Part shown: positions 60,175 through 64,000 of the stretch, one piece after another | How positions within the stretch are numbered: position 1 is the stretch's first letter | Layout of the letters: each line of letters starts with the position of its first letter | Assembly (NCBI GenBank): GCA_013298125.1 | Contig: JAAFJP010000022.1 | Span: forward strand, 40,762-104,761 | Length of the DNA stretch: 64,000 bases | Reading direction: 5' to 3' | Source of the DNA: Cytophagales bacterium | Lineage (GTDB): Bacteria; Bacteroidota; Bacteroidia; Cytophagales; Spirosomataceae | Notes under the pieces: model-generated | The model's input: the letters and a program-made list of their open reading frames with translations, nothing else | The model's database searches: none | Told to the model about the DNA's origin: nothing | Program-made: the position numbers and the translations under genes

Positions 60175-60750
60175 ATGACCGAACAAGAACTACTATTTAG
60201 ATTACAGTCTGGTGATGAATCAGCCTTTAAGACTTTGGTTGAAACCCATCAAAAGCGGGTTTTCAATACTGTCTTGGCGATTGTACAGGATTTTGAAGAG
60301 GCAGAAGATGTATCGCAGGAAGTGTTTATGGAAGTTTATCAGTCGGTCGGGAAATTTAGGGGTGATTCAAAAATTTCAACTTGGTTGTATCGCATTGCTA
60401 CCACAAAAGCCTTAGAAGAAATTCGTAAAAAGAAAACTGCCAAACGTTTTGCTTTTTTTACGAGTTTATTTGGAGATAGTAATGAAGTGCTGCATGAATC
60501 CGTTGATTTTATACATCCTGGGGTTGTTCTTGAACAGCAAGAAAACTCAAAAGTGTTATTCAAAGCTATAAATCAATTGCCTGAAAATCAAAAAGTTGCT
60601 TATACATTGAATAATATTGAAGGATTGAGTTATCAGGAAATTACGGAGGTGATGGAGGTTTCTTTATCATCAGTAGAATCACTTTTATTTAGAGCAAAAT
60701 CAAATTTAAAAAAGTCATTAGGAGATTATTATAAAAGTCATTTTGTATGA
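60175..60750 (+). CDS. ECF-type RNA polymerase sigma factor
   Basis: 191 residues. Sigma region 2: SGDESAFKTLVETHQKRVFNTVLAIVQDFEEAEDVSQEVFMEVYQSVGKFRGDSKISTWLYRIATTKALE is the usual region (core binding and -10 recognition). Region 4: LPENQKVAYTLNNIEGLSYQEITEVMEVSLSSVESLLFRAKSNLKK with a helix-turn-helix for -35 recognition. The next two genes encode a membrane protein with anti-sigma size and a periplasmic sensor-type protein, so this is a signal-responsive operon. Start ATG begins at 60175... the sequence reads ATGACCGAACAAGAAC directly upstream of the first conserved residue. Confidence 0.93.
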   Translation: MTEQELLFRLQSGDESAFKTLVETHQKRVFNTVLAIVQDFEEAEDVSQEVFMEVYQSVGKFRGDSKISTWLYRIATTKALEEIRKKKTAKRFAFFTSLFGDSNEVLHESVDFIHPGVVLEQQENSKVLFKAINQLPENQKVAYTLNNIEGLSYQEITEVMEVSLSSVESLLFRAKSNLKKSLGDYYKSHFV

Positions 60751-60838
60751 AACGCACATGATTTTTAACCATACAGGGCGGATGATTAAACAGTGAGTTC
60801 CATCTGATGCCTTTGAAAATAACTGAACATTTAATCAG

Positions 60839-61138
60839 ATGAAAAAATCTTACGACATAGAACAAAAAGTTGAGGAAACTTTGAAGGCGTTGGATGGCAT
60901 TGAACAAGCCGAACCCAAACCTTTTTATTACACCCGTTTGAAGGCGAGAATGGAAAGAGAATTGTTGCAACCCAAAACAGTTTTGGGCTGGACTTTCAAG
61001 CCCATTTATGCTTATGCTTCCTTAGCGTTGGTATTGTCGATAAACATTTTTACGATTGTTACTCTCAATAATAAAAGTAGTCAGCCACCCAAGGATAATG
61101 TACAGGTGTATAGTTTGTATGACCCTAATGGCTTATAA
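60839..61138 (+). CDS. Small membrane protein, probable anti-sigma-type factor
   Basis: 99 residues: a charged cytoplasmic N-terminal half (YDIEQKVEETLKALDGIEQAEP, LKARMERELL) and one transmembrane segment (AYASLALVLSINIFTIVTL) with a short C-terminal outside tail. Lies between an ECF sigma gene and a periplasmic Spy-like gene. Its size and one-helix layout fit a membrane-anchored anti-sigma factor, though no zinc-binding H-x3-C-x2-C motif is present. Family otherwise unknown. Confidence 0.6.
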   Translation: MKKSYDIEQKVEETLKALDGIEQAEPKPFYYTRLKARMERELLQPKTVLGWTFKPIYAYASLALVLSINIFTIVTLNNKSSQPPKDNVQVYSLYDPNGL

Positions 61139-61150
61139 ATCTTTAAAATT

Positions 61151-61627
61151 ATGAATGAACAACATAAATTCAGAAATCTTTGGTTTGCCATTATCAGCCT
61201 GTTTGTGCTTAATATAGGCACATTAGGTTGGATATTTTTTACAAGCAAAGGTAAGGAACCGCCTATTGGTCCTGTGATTATTGAGGAAGCTCTCAATTTT
61301 GGTAGTAACCAGAAAGAAGACTTTAAACCTCTGATGCGTAAGCATTTTGAGGCAGTAATTCCATTGAGAAAAAGTATTCAACAAGATAAAGATTCCCTTT
61401 TTGATTGGTTAAAATCGGGTGGGAATGATTCAATGATTTTAAATAATCACTTAGCTTCAATGTCAGCCAAAGTGATTGAGAATGAGCGAAATACTTTTTT
61501 ACATTTCAAAGAAATAAGGGATTTATGCACACCCGAACGGAGAAAATATTTTGATGAAGTGCTGATTGAAAAATTCAAACATCATAATGACAAAAAAGGT
61601 CCACCACCTCCGAGGGATTCAAAATAA
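61151..61627 (+). CDS. Periplasmic Spy/CpxP-like or heavy-metal-sensor-type protein
   Basis: 158 residues: N-terminal transmembrane anchor (LWFAIISLFVLNIGTLGWIFF) and an all-helical outside domain with HFEAVIPLRKSIQQDKDSLFDWL and RNTFLHFKEIRDLCTPERRKYFDEVL, resembling the L-T-P-E-Q-R/K helical repeats of Spy/CpxP and periplasmic heavy-metal-sensor proteins. The C-terminus ends in histidines and prolines (HHNDKKGPPPP), which could bind metal. Third gene of the ECF sigma operon; presumably senses or buffers the stress that activates the sigma factor. A strong terminator follows. Confidence 0.65.
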   Translation: MNEQHKFRNLWFAIISLFVLNIGTLGWIFFTSKGKEPPIGPVIIEEALNFGSNQKEDFKPLMRKHFEAVIPLRKSIQQDKDSLFDWLKSGGNDSMILNNHLASMSAKVIENERNTFLHFKEIRDLCTPERRKYFDEVLIEKFKHHNDKKGPPPPRDSK

Positions 61628-61633
61628 GGAGTT

Positions 61634-61671
61634 AAAAAAGGCGATTTCACGAAACGAAATCGCCTTTTTTA
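61634..61671 (+). terminator. Strong terminator after the ECF sigma operon
   Basis: AAAAAAGGCGATTTC and GAAATCGCCTTTTTT form a 15-bp stem with an ACGAAAC-type loop and T run, seven bases after the stop codon. Confidence 0.88.
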
Positions 61672-61799
61672 TTTTTTTTCAATCAAACCGCAAGTTTTCT
61701 TTTTGCTTCTCATCTAATACTTTGACAACAAAATCAAATATCACATGACAAGACGCTACTAATACAATATCGTATTTTAGACTTAAACAAATAGAAAAC

Positions 61800-62627
61800 A
61801 TGAAGAAGCTAATTTTTGCAACCTTATTAGTTATTGGAAATATTGCTTGTACAGAAGAATCCACTGTAAAGCCTAACACAACAAGTACAGGCACGACAAC
61901 TGGAACAGGAACAACAACTGGAACAGGAGGAACAACCACAACAGCTACTGATTATAGCACCAATGTTATCAAGGCTTTTACAGCTTACGGGGCGAAAAAT
62001 GTAAGTTCTGTGACCGTTGATGGAGACTATATTTTAATCAAAACGAATGGTGTCCCTGACCACAAAAGTCCTTATTTCAAAGGTTCGGCTTGGGAAAGTA
62101 CACTTTATGTAAATGATACCAGAAGTTCTTTCAAACAAGCCCCTGGGAGCTACGTAGCCGCTATCAATTACACTTTCAAAATTCCCAAAGCACCAGTTGA
62201 ATCTTCTTCTAAAAAAACTTTGGGTACAGCTACGATTGGTGTTGCCTTGAATGGCGTACCACTTTTTAACCAATATGCTGCTGGAAATACAACCATTTCG
62301 GTTGGAACTGGTGAATATGTTTCATTTGATTTATACGGAGGACACCCATCGCCTAATCTTGATTATCACTATCATATCGAACCCAATTTTATCACTACCG
62401 CCAAAGGTTCGGATGCTTTAATTGGGTATTTGTTGGACGGTTTTCCAGTGTATGGTTCAAAAGAAAATGGCAAAACGGTAACCAACGCAGATTTAGATGC
62501 TTATCATGGGCATACCACCAAAACCGCAGAATATCCCAACGGAATTTATCATTATCATACTACTTCGGAAGCTCCTTTTATCAATGGTAATGGTTTCTTC
62601 GGAACGGCTGGAACTTGGACAAAATAA
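61800..62627 (+). CDS. YHYH-domain lipoprotein
   Basis: 275 residues. Lipobox GNIAC (Cys17) followed by TEES, then a threonine/glycine linker (about 28-50, TGTTTGTGTTTGTGG) typical of surface-anchored proteins. The mature domain contains GVALNGVPLFNQYAAGN, LDYHYHIEP, LLDGFPVYGSKENG and GIYHYHTT, the YHYH signature of PF14240-type proteins with repeated Y-H-Y-H, likely copper- or metal-binding. Function of the family is unknown. It stands alone between the sigma operon terminator and another terminator. Confidence 0.85.
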   Translation: MKKLIFATLLVIGNIACTEESTVKPNTTSTGTTTGTGTTTGTGGTTTTATDYSTNVIKAFTAYGAKNVSSVTVDGDYILIKTNGVPDHKSPYFKGSAWESTLYVNDTRSSFKQAPGSYVAAINYTFKIPKAPVESSSKKTLGTATIGVALNGVPLFNQYAAGNTTISVGTGEYVSFDLYGGHPSPNLDYHYHIEPNFITTAKGSDALIGYLLDGFPVYGSKENGKTVTNADLDAYHGHTTKTAEYPNGIYHYHTTSEAPFINGNGFFGTAGTWTK

Positions 62628-62690
62628 TTCTTTTCAGAGAAAAAAAGTGGTTTTATCAAACATTGGGAACTGTTTCGAAATAAAACCCAG

Positions 62691-62723
62691 CGTATAGCTC
62701 CTTGTGGGTTATACGCTTTTTTA
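62691..62723 (+). terminator. Terminator after the YHYH gene
   Basis: AGCGTATA pairs with TATACGCT around 13 bases and is followed by a T run. Confidence 0.7.
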
Positions 62724-62744
62724 ATATTTAAAATACACAAGATT

Positions 62745-64000
62745 ATGAATCTTAAATCATTACTTACTTTTTTAGCGATAATGTGTGCTACGCAAACTTT
62801 TGCCCAATTTGGCTTTAATTCTACTGGTGCAACACCCGACAATTCGGCAATGGTAGATATTTCGAGTGATTCAAAAGGCGTACTTGTACCACGAATGACT
62901 ACTAAGCAAAGGACAACTATTGTAAGTCCTGCCACTGGATTATTGGTTTTTGATAGCGATTTAAAGGCTTTTTATTATTATGATGGTACTGTTTGGACAG
63001 CTATAAATAGTGGAACTCTTACAGAATCTGACCCCAAAATAGGTACACTAACAACCTCTTACTTACCACGTTGGAATGGTTCGACCTTAGCAAATTCTGC
63101 CATTTATGACAACACTGGTACAAGAATAAGCATAGGTACTACCACCATTTCACCTGAATCTAAATTGGCATTGGGGGCTATTTCATCAACCGAAGGTGGA
63201 CAATTGCAACTTAATGGTAGTTCCTTGGCTTCTGTGGCTTATCATTTAGACAATAATTCGGATAACTTTCGAATTATGTCTGGTACTAATTATGTTAGCT
63301 CCTTTGTCCGAATGATGATAAACAGATTAGGTAATGTAGGGATTGGCACAAGCGACCCGACAGAAAAATTAGATGTTTCAGGGAAAACAAAGACTACCAA
63401 TTTTCAAATGACCGATGGTGCAGGAGAATCTAAAATTTTGCAATCAGATGCCGACGGAAATGCCTCTTGGGTTGAAAATACAATCTCCAATTATTTTACC
63501 AATATCAATACTTCCGATGCTTATTTTAATCTCACGGGCAAACTGGGCATTGGAGTAGAATCTCCACTAAGTAAAGTAGAAATAAATAGTGAAATAACTG
63601 GTGCCGATGCTTTGCGAGTAAACTCAGAAAATTTGAGCAATGGTACAAGTTGGGACGTAAACCAAAACTACGCTGCCGTTTCAGGTAGAGGCGGAAATGC
63701 CCCATATCAAGCGGGAGTTTATGGCTATGTTAAAGGATCTGCAACAAATTCGGGGGGTGTTGTGGGAGCTTATGATGCCAATACTTGGGGTGCATTGGCT
63801 TATCGAGACGTTAATTTTGACGATTGGGCTGTTTATTCAAACGGTGCTGCAAAAGTAACAGGTTTACTCTCTACAAATACTTTTAAAATGACAAATGGAG
63901 CAAACAATGGTTACTTTTTGAAAAGTGATGGTTCGGGCAATGCAAGTTGGCAAGCATTATCAGAATCAGACCCACAAGTTTCAAGCACAAATACTGGTTA
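62745..64000 (+). CDS. Start of a large secreted surface protein, runs off the window
   Basis: From the ATG at 62745 the frame is open to the end (418 codons). Signal peptide MNLKSLLTFLAIMCATQTFAQ; then FGFNSTGATPDNSAMVDISS, SDSKGVLVPRMTTKQRTTIV and PATGLLVFDSDLKAFYYYDG, followed by phrases such as GNVGIGTSDPTEKLDVSGK. This pattern (PDNSAMLDI..GVLxPR.TT.QR..I..PA.GL.V...D....Y.YDG.. ..VGIGT..P..KLDV.G) is the very common N-terminal part of Bacteroidota tail-fibre-like secreted proteins with repeated beta-helix stalks. Its C-terminal end and possible chaperone domain lie beyond the window. Confidence 0.82.
   Translation, partial: MNLKSLLTFLAIMCATQTFAQFGFNSTGATPDNSAMVDISSDSKGVLVPRMTTKQRTTIVSPATGLLVFDSDLKAFYYYDGTVWTAINSGTLTESDPKIGTLTTSYLPRWNGSTLANSAIYDNTGTRISIGTTTISPESKLALGAISSTEGGQLQLNGSSLASVAYHLDNNSDNFRIMSGTNYVSSFVRMMINRLGNVGIGTSDPTEKLDVSGKTKTTNFQMTDGAGESKILQSDADGNASWVENTISNYFTNINTSDAYFNLTGKLGIGVESPLSKVEINSEITGADALRVNSENLSNGTSWDVNQNYAAVSGRGGNAPYQAGVYGYVKGSATNSGGVVGAYDANTWGALAYRDVNFDDWAVYSNGAAKVTGLLSTNTFKMTNGANNGYFLKSDGSGNASWQALSESDPQVSSTNTG

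Noticed and set aside
1..64000. tRNA or rRNA genes
   Set aside because: I looked for cloverleaf-like and conserved rRNA segments by eye and found none; a tRNAscan or Infernal run would be needed to be certain.

Overview
The window looks like DNA of a low-GC member of the Bacteroidota, most likely a Cytophagales/Spirosomataceae-type bacterium (inference from gene families; no rRNA or tRNA gene was seen). The signs are: TonB-dependent receptors with an N-terminal CarboxypepD-reg domain, DUF5686 and DUF5690 proteins, YDG-repeat and DUF3616-type secreted proteins, lipoproteins with acidic +2/+3 residues, and many promoters carrying the Bacteroidota -7 element TAnnTTTG. No ribosomal protein, tRNA or core informational gene is present, and a complete Rep_3/iteron/ParAB plasmid maintenance block lies at 55-59 kb. 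The window is therefore either part of a large plasmid or chromid, or a chromosome carrying an integrated plasmid; the sequence alone does not decide.

Layout. 0-6.8 kb: end of a TonB receptor, mscL, a MarR-type regulator divergent from a TonB receptor with a TspO-like membrane protein, and on the minus strand two glycosyltransferase-type genes behind a LytTR regulator. 6.8-14.9 kb: two divergent secreted multidomain proteins, a 1779-residue YDG-repeat/DUF3616 protein and a DNA/RNA non-specific endonuclease, which share two modules. 14.9-16.2 kb: NmrA-type oxidoreductase and its divergent HxlR regulator. 16.3-22.8 kb: a DUF5690 transporter divergent from a phosphonate-catabolism operon (phosphonatase-like HAD, FAD oxidoreductase, PhnZ-like HD oxygenase) followed by a DUF5686 outer-membrane protein.

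22.9-30.6 kb: the most interesting region, an eight-gene plus-strand cluster: GT-B transferase with sialyltransferase-type motifs, SpsF-like cytidylyltransferase, split transketolase (two subunits), class III aminotransferase, SDR, KdsC-like phosphatase, and a NeuB-family synthase lacking the SAF domain. I read it as synthesis, CMP activation and transfer of an unusual, probably phosphorylated-intermediate ulosonic acid whose aldose precursor is made by the transketolase. Long, often nested palindromes sit at most of its gene junctions. 30.7-42.4 kb: fatty acid hydroxylase, Tat phosphoesterase, SMR transporter, PhoX-like lipoprotein, diheme peroxidase, D-Ala-D-Ala ligase-like ATP-grasp enzyme, orphan response regulator, LpxH-like phosphoesterase, GT-B glycosyltransferase and GH1 glycosidase. 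42.5-48.6 kb: lipoproteins and a TonB receptor/lipoprotein pair on the minus strand.

48.7-60.1 kb is accessory DNA: an IS4-family element with a 9-bp target duplication, a serine resolvase, a helically phased 11-bp repeat array, a decayed type I restriction locus (hsdR without its 5' part and with an in-frame stop, hsdM stub) around an intact PDDEXK gene, then rep, eight iterons, parA, parB and at least two further repeat arrays that are candidate partition sites. 60.2-64 kb: an ECF sigma factor operon, a YHYH-domain lipoprotein and the start of a large secreted protein that runs off the window.
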